A stretch of DNA of 32,733 nucleotides from CAZWKI01 sp964634645 (GTDB lineage: Bacteria > Patescibacteriota > Patescibacteriia > UBA1558 > S5-K13), in the NCBI GenBank assembly GCA_964634645.1, contig CAZWKI010000008.1, positions 1-32,733 on the forward strand, in the 5' to 3' direction. Below are positions 27,301 to 32,733 of this stretch, piece after piece. The position numbers and the translations under genes were made by a program. Positions within the stretch are counted from its first letter, which is position 1; each line of letters begins with the position of its first letter. The notes below the pieces were generated by a model, which was not told where the DNA came from, did not search any database, and saw only the letters and a program-made list of their open reading frames with translations.

Positions 27301-27817
27301 CTGAGAATTTGAGGCCCTTGCAAGTGCATTTAATTCAATAAAGAAGCTAGAAGAAGCAGCCATTGTAAGAGGATTTTGAAAGTGCATTATATGATAGTTA
27401 CTTCTTCTTATTATGGTGCTTGATGGAGCGTTGTTCCATGTTATTGAACTTGGTGCAAAGAATATTTCGGGATATATGTCATCTGGATAAATATTTTCAC
27501 TTATCCACATATCTTCTCCGATATCATAGGTCATTGTTTTTGTTCTTATATCTGAATCGGGTGTGCCATCTACATAATAATTCCAATTTTCATTATTTGT
27601 TAGATTTCCATTTATTCCTGAAATATCTACAGATACAGATGTGGGTGAACCTGTTATTGTAGATTTTATTTTGTAAGGTGAAAAAATAGAAATATCAAGT
27701 AGGGGATCTATAATTGTGTTTGATATTTCTCCAATAGCAAAAACAATCTGTTTTGAAGAAAAACAAAACAATATCGTTAAGAAGATAGCAGCAATTAAGA
27801 GTTTGTTTTTTTTTCAT
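24397..27817 (-). CDS. Giant adhesin-like surface protein with InlB-B-type repeats and the family module; start out of frame by one base at A9
   Basis: The uninterrupted frame begins only at a TTG (27771) in the middle of a hydrophobic stretch. Upstream, ATG 27817 is followed by nine A's; with eight A's it would read MKKNKLLIAAIFLTILFCF, a full signal peptide, and continue in frame to a product of 1139 residues. In that numbering, about 30-340 is a Trp/Tyr-rich region I cannot assign. Next come Ig/FN3-like domains to about 545, a chitobiase-C-terminal-like segment (about 550-610), four divergent InlB B-repeats (about 620-905; TGYHFTSWSDGILTTSRTD), one DUF5011-like Ig domain (about 910-982), a Gly linker, and the module shared with the other two surface proteins (about 1017-1139). 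It is likely an adhesin. The gene may be phase-off or rescued by slippage. Confidence 0.82.
25357..25674 (-). repeat. Exact 105-nt direct repeat inside the adhesin gene
   Basis: 25357-25461 and 25570-25674 are identical, offset by 213 nt (71 codons), the length of one InlB-B-like repeat. They encode repeats two and three of four, while the outer two have diverged, so this is a recent duplication or conversion. Confidence 0.92.
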
Positions 27818-27856
27818 AGTTATTTGTCGTTTATTTTATCTCAGTAATCTCAGTAT

Positions 27857-27865
27857 ATTATATCA
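27857..27865 (-). promoter_or_regulatory. Extended -10 promoter of the adhesin gene
   Basis: On the minus strand, TG-A-TATAAT occupies 27865-27857. The predicted start near 27850 gives a leader of about 33 nt to the ATG at 27817. The -35 is weak. Confidence 0.6.
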
Positions 27866-27878
27866 TATTTTTTTATTA

Positions 27879-27925
27879 TTGACTTTATTTTTAATTTTGG
27901 TATAATTAGATATATATCTAATTAT
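27879..27925 (+). promoter_or_regulatory. sdpRI-like promoter with a 24-nt perfect palindrome (likely autorepressor operator)
   Basis: TTGACT (27879-27884), 16 bases, TATAAT (27901-27906) with TGG before it (extended -10). A perfect 24-nt palindrome occupies 27902-27925 (half-site ATAATTAGATAT), overlapping the -10 and the predicted start near 27913. That is where an ArsR-family autorepressor would block transcription. Confidence 0.75.
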
Positions 27926-27939
27926 CTAAATATAACTAT

Positions 27940-28215
27940 ATGAGTTTATCAAACACGTTTTCAGCTCTTTCCGATCCAAATAGACAAAAAATACTAGACT
28001 TATTAAAGAAAAAAGAGATGTCAGTTTCTGATATTTGTAATAATTTGAGTATTACAATGGCAACATTGTCGCATCATTTGGATATTTTGAAAAGATCGGA
28101 TTTAATAAGTGCAAGAAGATCTGGTCAACAAATATTTTACTCAATAAATTTAAGCGTTTTTGAAGAATTGAGCGAAGAAATAATAAAATTTTTAACAATT
28201 AAAAAAGGGAAGTAA
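27940..28215 (+). CDS. sdpR: ArsR-family autorepressor, SdpR-like
   Basis: A 91-residue winged-helix repressor. FSALSDPNRQKILDLLKKKE and the recognition helix region ITMATLSHHLDILKRSDLIS match the ArsR family closely and B. subtilis SdpR in particular. The metal-binding cysteines of ArsR/SmtB (ELCVCD) are absent; the position reads VSDICNN, with a single Cys. In Bacillus, SdpR represses its own operon until SdpI, occupied by the SDP toxin, holds it at the membrane. Here too it is followed after four bases by an sdpI-like gene and preceded by a palindromic operator, so the same circuit is likely. The symbol is by homology and gene order. Confidence 0.85.
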   Translation: MSLSNTFSALSDPNRQKILDLLKKKEMSVSDICNNLSITMATLSHHLDILKRSDLISARRSGQQIFYSINLSVFEELSEEIIKFLTIKKGK

Positions 28216-28219
28216 ATAT

Positions 28220-28882
28220 ATGATAAAATTTAATTTAAAAAAAGAAATATTGCCAATTTTATTTATAGTGGCAACAATAATTATCAGTATTTTATCTTAT
28301 AATTATTTACCAGAAAGAGTTGTTTCACATTGGAATTTTCAAGGCATACCCGACGGGTGGAGCAGCAAAAATTTTCATGCAATATTTTTTCCAGGCATTA
28401 TAGCGCTTATATATTTAATTTTTTATTTTTTGCCAAAAATAGATCCAAGACGAGAGAGATATCAAGAGTTTGATAAAGTATACTCTATTTTTAAAGTAAT
28501 GATAATTGGCGTTTTATTTTTGGTATTTGTGATAGCGACGCTTTCTAATTTAGGATATGCTATTAATATTGGCAAAACAATAAGCTTAATTATTGGAATT
28601 ATGATGATAATAATGGGAAATTATATGGGGAAGATAAAGAATAATTATTTTGTTGGTATCAAAAATCCGTGGACTTTGTCGTCAGATAATGTTTGGAATA
28701 AGACGCATAGATTTGGCGGATGGACTTTTGTAATTTTTGGATTAATAATTATTGTTTCTCCATATCTTGATGTCAAATACGCAACACCAGCATTTTTAGG
28801 GGGAGTTGTCTTGATTGTTTTTGGAACAATGATCTATTCTTATATCTTGTATAAAAAAGAACAAAAAAATATACAAAAATAG
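28220..28882 (+). CDS. sdpI: SdpI-like toxin immunity/signalling membrane protein
   Basis: A 220-residue membrane protein with about six helices. The N-terminal DUF1648 part has LPERVVSHWNFQGIPDGW, and the C-terminal SdpI domain has the signature GNYMGKIKNNYFVGIKNPWT followed by VWNKTHRFGGW. In B. subtilis, SdpI gives immunity to the SDP cannibalism toxin and also acts as its sensor, sequestering SdpR. The full DUF1648 plus SdpI layout and the tight pairing with an SdpR-like gene support the same roles. No toxin gene (sdpABC) is seen in the window, so it may serve as defence against neighbours. Confidence 0.9.
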   Translation: MIKFNLKKEILPILFIVATIIISILSYNYLPERVVSHWNFQGIPDGWSSKNFHAIFFPGIIALIYLIFYFLPKIDPRRERYQEFDKVYSIFKVMIIGVLFLVFVIATLSNLGYAINIGKTISLIIGIMMIIMGNYMGKIKNNYFVGIKNPWTLSSDNVWNKTHRFGGWTFVIFGLIIIVSPYLDVKYATPAFLGGVVLIVFGTMIYSYILYKKEQKNIQK

Positions 28883-28895
28883 TTTTTCATTTTAT

Positions 28896-28926
28896 AGAAA
28901 AAACGCCGAGTTAAAAAACTCGGCGT
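28896..28926. terminator. Strong terminator, best oriented for the minus strand
   Basis: ACGCCGAGTT (28903-28912) pairs perfectly with AACTCGGCGT (28917-28926) around AAAA. On the minus strand it runs into a T-tract and ends the small orphan gene; on the plus strand it follows sdpI by 20 bases but lacks an immediate T-run. Confidence 0.85.
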
Positions 28927-28947
28927 AGAAAATTCTTTTTGTGTTTT

Positions 28948-29289
28948 TTAGAGAGTTCTTTTTTTGATGATTCTTTTTACTATGGTTTGTGAAAAAAATA
29001 CAGACCTTTTTGCTATAATTTTAGCATAATCAAAGCCTAATTCAGAAAGCGTAATCTTTACATTTTCAGCCACCGATTCTTTGTCTGGGTCCTTTCTATA
29101 GTTCTCATCAAGAACCCTTCTCCTTTTTTTCAGTATTGCGAGTAATTTTTCAGCGCTCAATATGTCTATGACATCCCTTTGTTGCCAGTGATAATATCCT
29201 GTCATGGCATATAATTGCAATACATCTATTGGAATTCTTCTTCCAATGCTGAAAAAGGTTAACATTTGACCCCCCTTATTGAATTTCAA
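28948..29289 (-). CDS. Hypothetical small basic protein
   Basis: A 113-residue frame, 105 if it starts at the second ATG (29265). The second start is attractive because AAGGGGGGT, a rare G-rich stretch here, lies just before it. The protein has no membrane segment or signal peptide, is rich in Lys and Arg, and ends in IVKRIIKKRTL. A segment such as PIDVLQLYAMTGYYHWQQRD suggests a compact helical fold. I do not recognise a family. A strong terminator directly downstream, and codon use like its neighbours, support a real gene. It is convergent with sdpRI and divergent from the helicase gene. A hairpin-forming repeat (TGTTAG 29325-29330 with CTAACA 29335-29340) lies upstream. Confidence 0.55.
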   Translation of the reverse strand: MKFNKGGQMLTFFSIGRRIPIDVLQLYAMTGYYHWQQRDVIDILSAEKLLAILKKRRRVLDENYRKDPDKESVAENVKITLSELGFDYAKIIAKRSVFFSQTIVKRIIKKRTL

Positions 29290-29395
29290 AATTAATAGAA
29301 GGCCGTTTGATTTTGAAATTTTTTTGTTAGACTACTAACAGACCTATTAATACTTACAGATATTATTATAGAAGAAGTATAAAATATATACAACT

Positions 29396-29424
29396 TTGTT
29401 TTTGTGTCTGGTCTTTGTTATAAT
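29396..29424 (+). promoter_or_regulatory. Promoter of the UvrD-like helicase, near-leaderless
   Basis: TTGTTT (29396-29401), 17 bases, TATAAT (29419-29424). Transcription is predicted at about 29431, leaving 0-3 bases before the ATG at 29434. Confidence 0.75.
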
Positions 29425-29433
29425 TAGCTTACT

Positions 29434-31455
29434 ATGACAAAAATAGACTTTCAAAAAGAATTAAACGAAGAGCAATATAGAGTCGTAACAAGCGCAAATG
29501 GACCACATCTTGTACTTGCTGGAGCAGGTAGCGGAAAAACACGCACCCTTGTTTATCGTGTTGCTTGGCTTATAAAGAGAGGTGTTGACCCAAGCAAAAT
29601 TTTGCTTCTTACATTTACAAATAAGGCTGCAAATGAAATGATGGAGCGAGTTAAACATATTTTGGAAGTTCCAAACAATAAGACGATTTCGCTTTGGGGA
29701 GGTACATTTCACTCTATTGCACATAGACTTCTTAGAATTTATGGAAGTAGTATTAATATTCCAAAGGACTTTGTTATTCTTGATGAATCAGATGCAAAAT
29801 CAATTATAAAAAATATTTCAAAAGAATATTTTCAAAATTTACACGAAAGAAGAAAGCCGTCGCCATCTCTGATAAAAGAAATAATAAGTTTTTCTCTTAA
29901 TTCTTGTTCCACAATTTCAAACTCTTTAAAAAAGAAATTTCCAGAGTGGTGCGAACACGAAAATGATTTTATAAGCGTTTTTAAAGAATACAAAAAAAGC
30001 AAAAAGGAATCAAAATTGTTGGACTTTGATGATTTGTTGTTTCATCTAAAAGATCTTACGCTTCATGATGATACAAAAAATATATTAAACAAAAAATGGG
30101 AGCATGTTTTGGTAGATGAATATCAGGATACAAATTTTATTCAAGCAGAAATTGTTTATAATTTATCACATCGTCATCAAAATATTGTTGCAGTTGGAGA
30201 TGATGCGCAAAGCATTTATTCTTTTCGTGGTGCTGATATAAATAATATACTGGACTTTCCAAAAACTTTCAAAAACTGCAAAATTCATAAACTAGAAACA
30301 AACTATCGTTCAACACCTCAAATAGTATCACTTGCAAATAAAATTATTTCAGAAAACAATTATCAATTTTCAAAAAATTTGAAATCAATCTTGAGACCAA
30401 ATATTTTGCCATCGCTTGTCGCACTTCGTAGCAATAGAGACGAGGCTCGTTACATTGTAGACAAAATAGAGAAATTCATAGACGAAGGAATAAAGGCAAA
30501 TGATATTGCAGTACTATTTCGTGCAGCAAATCACTCACAACAGCTTGAAATGGAGTTAAATGCAAGGGGAATTGTTTATGAAATGCGAGGAGGATTGAAA
30601 TTTTTTGAGCGTGCTCACATAAAAGATATTGTTGCATTTTTACGAATTTACAAAAACCATAAAGACGAAGTTTCTCTTCATAGAGTATTAGAAATGTACG
30701 ATGGGATAGGGGCAACAACTATAAACAAAATTTACGCAGAGCTAAAAGCAATAGAAAAATTACAAGACGTTTTTGATTTAGAAATTAATTTAGGAGAACG
30801 TGCAAAAAAATCATGGAGTTCGTTTATTAGAGCGCTAAAAGCAATTTCAAAAGTAGAAAATAGTGGTCTTATGAAAATGATAAGTGTTTTAATAGAAGAT
30901 TATTCTAGTTATTTGATTTCAGAGTATCCAGACTACAAACAGCGCCAAGAAGATTTGGATCAATTCGCATTGTTTTCAAATAATTATACAAACTTAGAAG
31001 AATTTTTGTCGGAGATATCTTTACAAGAAAATTTTAGTTTGAAAAACAGGCACGAAAATAAAAATAACTGCATTGTGTTAAGTACGGTACATCAAGCAAA
31101 AGGACTTGAGTGGAGCGTTGTATTCGTGATGAACCTAATAAATGATGCTTTTCCACATATATTTGCAACAACAATAGAAAGCCTTGAAGAAGAGAGAAGG
31201 CTTTTTTATGTTGCAATAACGCGTGCAAAAAAACACTTAATTCTTACATATCCACTTTCTATTTTTAAGTATGATGGACTCAAGGATACAGAAGTCTCTG
31301 AGTTTATTTCTTGTGTTCCCAGTAGCTTGATAGATGTAAATAGTTTGGCGAAAAGTATGGGATTTTTTTCTTCTTTAAGATCTGATGGGATTTCATATCA
31401 AATAGAAGATGATGATGCAAGAATAAGAGAATACTTACCAAAAATTGAATATTAA
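29434..31455 (+). CDS. UvrD/PcrA/Rep-type superfamily 1A DNA helicase
   Basis: A 673-residue ATP-dependent 3'-5' helicase with all SF1A motifs in order: Q motif near LNEEQYRVV, motif I GAGSGKT (30-36), Ia LLLTFTNKAANEM, II VDEYQDTN, III VAVGDDAQSIYSFRGAD, IV LETNYRSTPQIV, V STVHQAKGLEW, and VI EERRLFYVAITRAKKHL. It is close in length to Rep and PcrA. Such enzymes act in nucleotide-excision and mismatch repair and in clearing stalled forks; sequence alone does not separate UvrD from PcrA or Rep. The C-terminal region lacks a recognisable RNA polymerase-binding Tudor domain. The gene stands alone with its own promoter and terminators. Confidence 0.95.
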   Translation: MTKIDFQKELNEEQYRVVTSANGPHLVLAGAGSGKTRTLVYRVAWLIKRGVDPSKILLLTFTNKAANEMMERVKHILEVPNNKTISLWGGTFHSIAHRLLRIYGSSINIPKDFVILDESDAKSIIKNISKEYFQNLHERRKPSPSLIKEIISFSLNSCSTISNSLKKKFPEWCEHENDFISVFKEYKKSKKESKLLDFDDLLFHLKDLTLHDDTKNILNKKWEHVLVDEYQDTNFIQAEIVYNLSHRHQNIVAVGDDAQSIYSFRGADINNILDFPKTFKNCKIHKLETNYRSTPQIVSLANKIISENNYQFSKNLKSILRPNILPSLVALRSNRDEARYIVDKIEKFIDEGIKANDIAVLFRAANHSQQLEMELNARGIVYEMRGGLKFFERAHIKDIVAFLRIYKNHKDEVSLHRVLEMYDGIGATTINKIYAELKAIEKLQDVFDLEINLGERAKKSWSSFIRALKAISKVENSGLMKMISVLIEDYSSYLISEYPDYKQRQEDLDQFALFSNNYTNLEEFLSEISLQENFSLKNRHENKNNCIVLSTVHQAKGLEWSVVFVMNLINDAFPHIFATTIESLEEERRLFYVAITRAKKHLILTYPLSIFKYDGLKDTEVSEFISCVPSSLIDVNSLAKSMGFFSSLRSDGISYQIEDDDARIREYLPKIEY

Positions 31456-31458
31456 ATA

Positions 31459-31487
31459 CATCCCAGGGTTTTGTTAACCCTGGGATG
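31459..31487 (+). terminator. Twelve-pair hairpin after the helicase stop, without a T-run
   Basis: CATCCCAGGGTT (31459-31470) pairs perfectly with AACCCTGGGATG (31476-31487) around TTGTT, beginning three bases after the stop codon. No T-tract follows, so it may protect the mRNA 3' end in tandem with the next terminator. Confidence 0.6.
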
Positions 31488-31493
31488 AGTAAT

Positions 31494-31527
31494 AAAAAAC
31501 CATCGAGCTTAGCACGACGGTTTTTTA
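31494..31527. terminator. Bidirectional terminator between convergent genes
   Basis: CCATCGAGC (31500-31508) pairs with GCACGACGG (31512-31520) with two mismatches around TTA, flanked by an A-run (31494-31499) and a T-run (31521-31526). It serves the helicase and the minus-strand membrane protein gene. Confidence 0.85.
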
Positions 31528-31537
31528 TTTATATAAT

Positions 31538-32254
31538 TTAAAATGCGTTTTCAGCACTTGTTACTTTTCCAGAGTTTGTTCCAAATTTATCATAAATTAG
31601 TTGTGTATCAATATTTTGTAAATTTTCAAATATTTCTTTTTCACAAAACTCGTCTGTTGCACTAAATTTTATATTTTGTATTATATTTAAAACTTTATCA
31701 AAATTTTCGTTATTCGGTATTAGAGAAACCTCAAATCTCAACTTCGTTGTTTCTTTTTGTAAAACATTATCAATTGACCAGATTATTTCTCTATTTCCTT
31801 CTGTGGTTTTGAAATCTCCGCTTAATATATTTCTATTTCCAGTTAAGGTTACGTTATCAGGAAGACTTGCTGTGATTTTTATATTCTTTAAATTATTTTG
31901 ATTATTATTTATTTCAAAAAATATCCAATAATTTGTGGGAATATCAATAATTGGTGGATTTGGCCCAATGCCTATTTGATCTCCAAAATCAGTATAATAA
32001 AGAGCATATGATTTGACGACCGGGTTTATGCATTTTTTTTCTGGTTCAACAATTGCTTCAGTTGTAGTTGGTTTTTTTGTTATTTCTGATACAACATTTA
32101 TAAGAGCTGAACCTAGGTCTAATTTACTAATTGAGTATTTTACAAACCAGCCTAGAAATAAAGCCAATATAGCAAGGAAAATTACATCAGTTAGAGCCCT
32201 GATTTTTTTGGATCTTCCAAGCACTTTAAACTCTTTTTTGAATATATTAGTCAT
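31538..32254 (-). CDS. Single-pass membrane protein with an outward DUF11/CARDB-like beta domain
   Basis: A 238-residue protein. The basic N-terminus (KKEFKVLGRSKKIR) points to the cytoplasm, one membrane helix lies at about 21-40 (LTDVIFLAILALFLGWFVKY), and the rest is outside. Residues about 105-205 form a beta-sandwich with WIFFEINNNQNNLKNIKITA and LPDNVTLTGN, as in DUF11/CARDB-like domains. Two cysteines (CINP and FCEKE) flank it and could form a disulfide. Its function is unknown; scaffold or surface roles are possible. The promoter puts the transcript start on the ATG. It lies 36 bases downstream of the FG-GAP gene on the same strand. Confidence 0.75.
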   Translation of the reverse strand: MTNIFKKEFKVLGRSKKIRALTDVIFLAILALFLGWFVKYSISKLDLGSALINVVSEITKKPTTTEAIVEPEKKCINPVVKSYALYYTDFGDQIGIGPNPPIIDIPTNYWIFFEINNNQNNLKNIKITASLPDNVTLTGNRNILSGDFKTTEGNREIIWSIDNVLQKETTKLRFEVSLIPNNENFDKVLNIIQNIKFSATDEFCEKEIFENLQNIDTQLIYDKFGTNSGKVTSAENAF

Positions 32255-32260
32255 AAATTT

Positions 32261-32290
32261 ATTATAAAATTAAAATACAAAAAATACCAA
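32261..32290 (-). promoter_or_regulatory. Promoter giving a leaderless mRNA for the membrane protein
   Basis: On the minus strand, TTGGTA (32290-32285), 18 bases, TATAAT (32266-32261). Seven bases after the -10 is the A of the ATG at 32254. Confidence 0.6.
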
Positions 32291-32733
32291 TTAAAAATTA
32301 TTTATAGAAACTAGAATTTCATCCAGCGTATCTCCGTCTATATCATTTGCTATTATACCAAAACCACCCCTCAAATTTTTGTCATATGCAAAAAATTGGT
32401 TTATTACATTGCCAAGGAAATCAAATATTCTTATATGCGGTCCGCCATTGCTTTTTGGCGCTGTAATAATTTCGTTTACACCATCTCCATTTATATCACC
32501 AATAGAGACATTTACTCCACCTTTAAATTTTTTGTCGTATACAAAAAATTCATTAATCATTTTTCCACTTTCGTCAAATACTCTTACTAGTGGTTCATTG
32601 TTTTTTCCGATTCCTGTGATAATTTCATTTTTTTTGTCTCCATTTACATCTCCAACACCTACACTTACGCCACCTCGTAAATTTTTGTCATATGCAAAAA
32701 ATTGGTTTATTACATTGCCAAGGAAATCAAATA
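32291..32733 (-). CDS. FG-GAP/VCBS repeat protein, C-terminal part (partial)
   Basis: The frame is open from the right edge of the window to a stop at 32291; the ATG at 32560 is internal. It encodes at least 146 residues of beta-propeller-type repeats, each with GGxxVxxGDxNGDxxxEIIT and then a strand such as VRVFDESGKMINEFFVYDK or IRIFDFLGNVINQFFAYDK. The DVNGDKKNE, DINGDGVNE and DIDGDTLDE segments are the calcium-binding loops of FG-GAP/VCBS repeats, known from integrins and many secreted bacterial proteins involved in adhesion or carbohydrate binding. The last repeat is shorter and ends in EILVSINNF. The N-terminal domains lie outside the window, so the whole protein's job is unknown. Confidence 0.88.
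   Translation of the reverse strand, partial: FDFLGNVINQFFAYDKNLRGGVSVGVGDVNGDKKNEIITGIGKNNEPLVRVFDESGKMINEFFVYDKKFKGGVNVSIGDINGDGVNEIITAPKSNGGPHIRIFDFLGNVINQFFAYDKNLRGGFGIIANDIDGDTLDEILVSINNF
32373..32733 (-). repeat. FG-GAP repeats with a 306-nt period and an exact 55-nt match
   Basis: 32373-32427 recurs exactly at 32679-32733 (offset 306 nt, 102 codons, two FG-GAP units); the match may continue beyond the window. Confidence 0.9.

Noticed and set aside
27769..27771. TTG as the true start of the large adhesin
   Set aside because: It cuts a hydrophobic signal sequence in half, and a better ATG with a lysine-rich n-region lies 46 bases upstream, one base out of frame.
1..32733. TGA recoded as glycine, as in some Patescibacteria lineages
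   Set aside because: Conserved genes show no internal TGA, and the ABC permease ends in TGA at the expected length.
1..32733. CRISPR arrays, insertion sequences, prophage genes
   Set aside because: No regularly spaced short repeats, transposase or phage gene was seen; the repeats present lie within coding regions of surface proteins.

Overview
The window looks like a contiguous piece of an AT-rich genome from the Candidate Phyla Radiation (Patescibacteria). I read this from the low GC, the standard bacterial code with mostly TAA stops, the near absence of Shine-Dalgarno sequences, and several surface proteins ending in a C-terminal module that I recall from Patescibacteria proteins. I cannot name a lineage more precisely.

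Layout. (1) 1-4640: end of rpoB, then rpoC, closed by a strong terminator. (2) 4700-6460: an independently transcribed, highly structured small RNA (about 190 nt) and a secreted Ig-like/calcium-repeat protein carrying a perfect 269-nt internal duplication. (3) 6480-13595: a five-gene run, ftsK - RodZ-like HTH membrane protein - recA - Wzx-type flippase - O-antigen-ligase-like protein, with 18-nt, 18-nt, overlapping and 4-nt junctions. It joins chromosome and division genes to envelope polysaccharide genes. (4) 13600-19690: a SIMPL protein, a transglycosylase-like protein with Ig repeats, a CorA-type channel, and a membrane CAP-domain protein whose consensus promoter puts the start of transcription on its ATG. 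(5) 19700-21560: a second surface protein of the family in region 2, with TSP1-like repeats. (6) 21570-23330: a DrrA/DrrB-like ABC exporter. (7) 23330-24376: tRNA-Ser(CGA) and a SRPBCC protein. (8) 24397-27817 (minus): a very large adhesin-like protein, the third member of the surface family. (9) 27879-28882: an sdpR-sdpI-like autorepressor/immunity pair under a perfect palindrome. (10) 28896-32733: a small orphan gene (minus), a UvrD/Rep-type helicase (plus), a single-pass membrane protein (minus) and the end of an FG-GAP repeat protein (minus).

The most interesting pattern is in the surface protein family. Three proteins share the same roughly 115-residue C-terminal module. In two of them the open frame lacks a proper start, yet a good ATG plus a complete signal peptide lies just upstream, out of frame by exactly one base at an A-tract in codons 2-6 (A5 in one, A9 in the other). 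The third member has A7 at the same place and is in frame. This fits on/off switching of surface proteins by A-tract slippage in DNA, rescue by slippage during transcription, or consensus/sequencing error; raw reads would decide. Exact internal repeats in all three members, and in the partial FG-GAP gene, suggest recent recombination in surface proteins.

Other points: -10 boxes are often good TATAAT matches, three genes have leaderless or nearly leaderless starts, and intrinsic terminators are abundant. All calls come from reading the sequence and from knowledge of protein families; nothing was searched.
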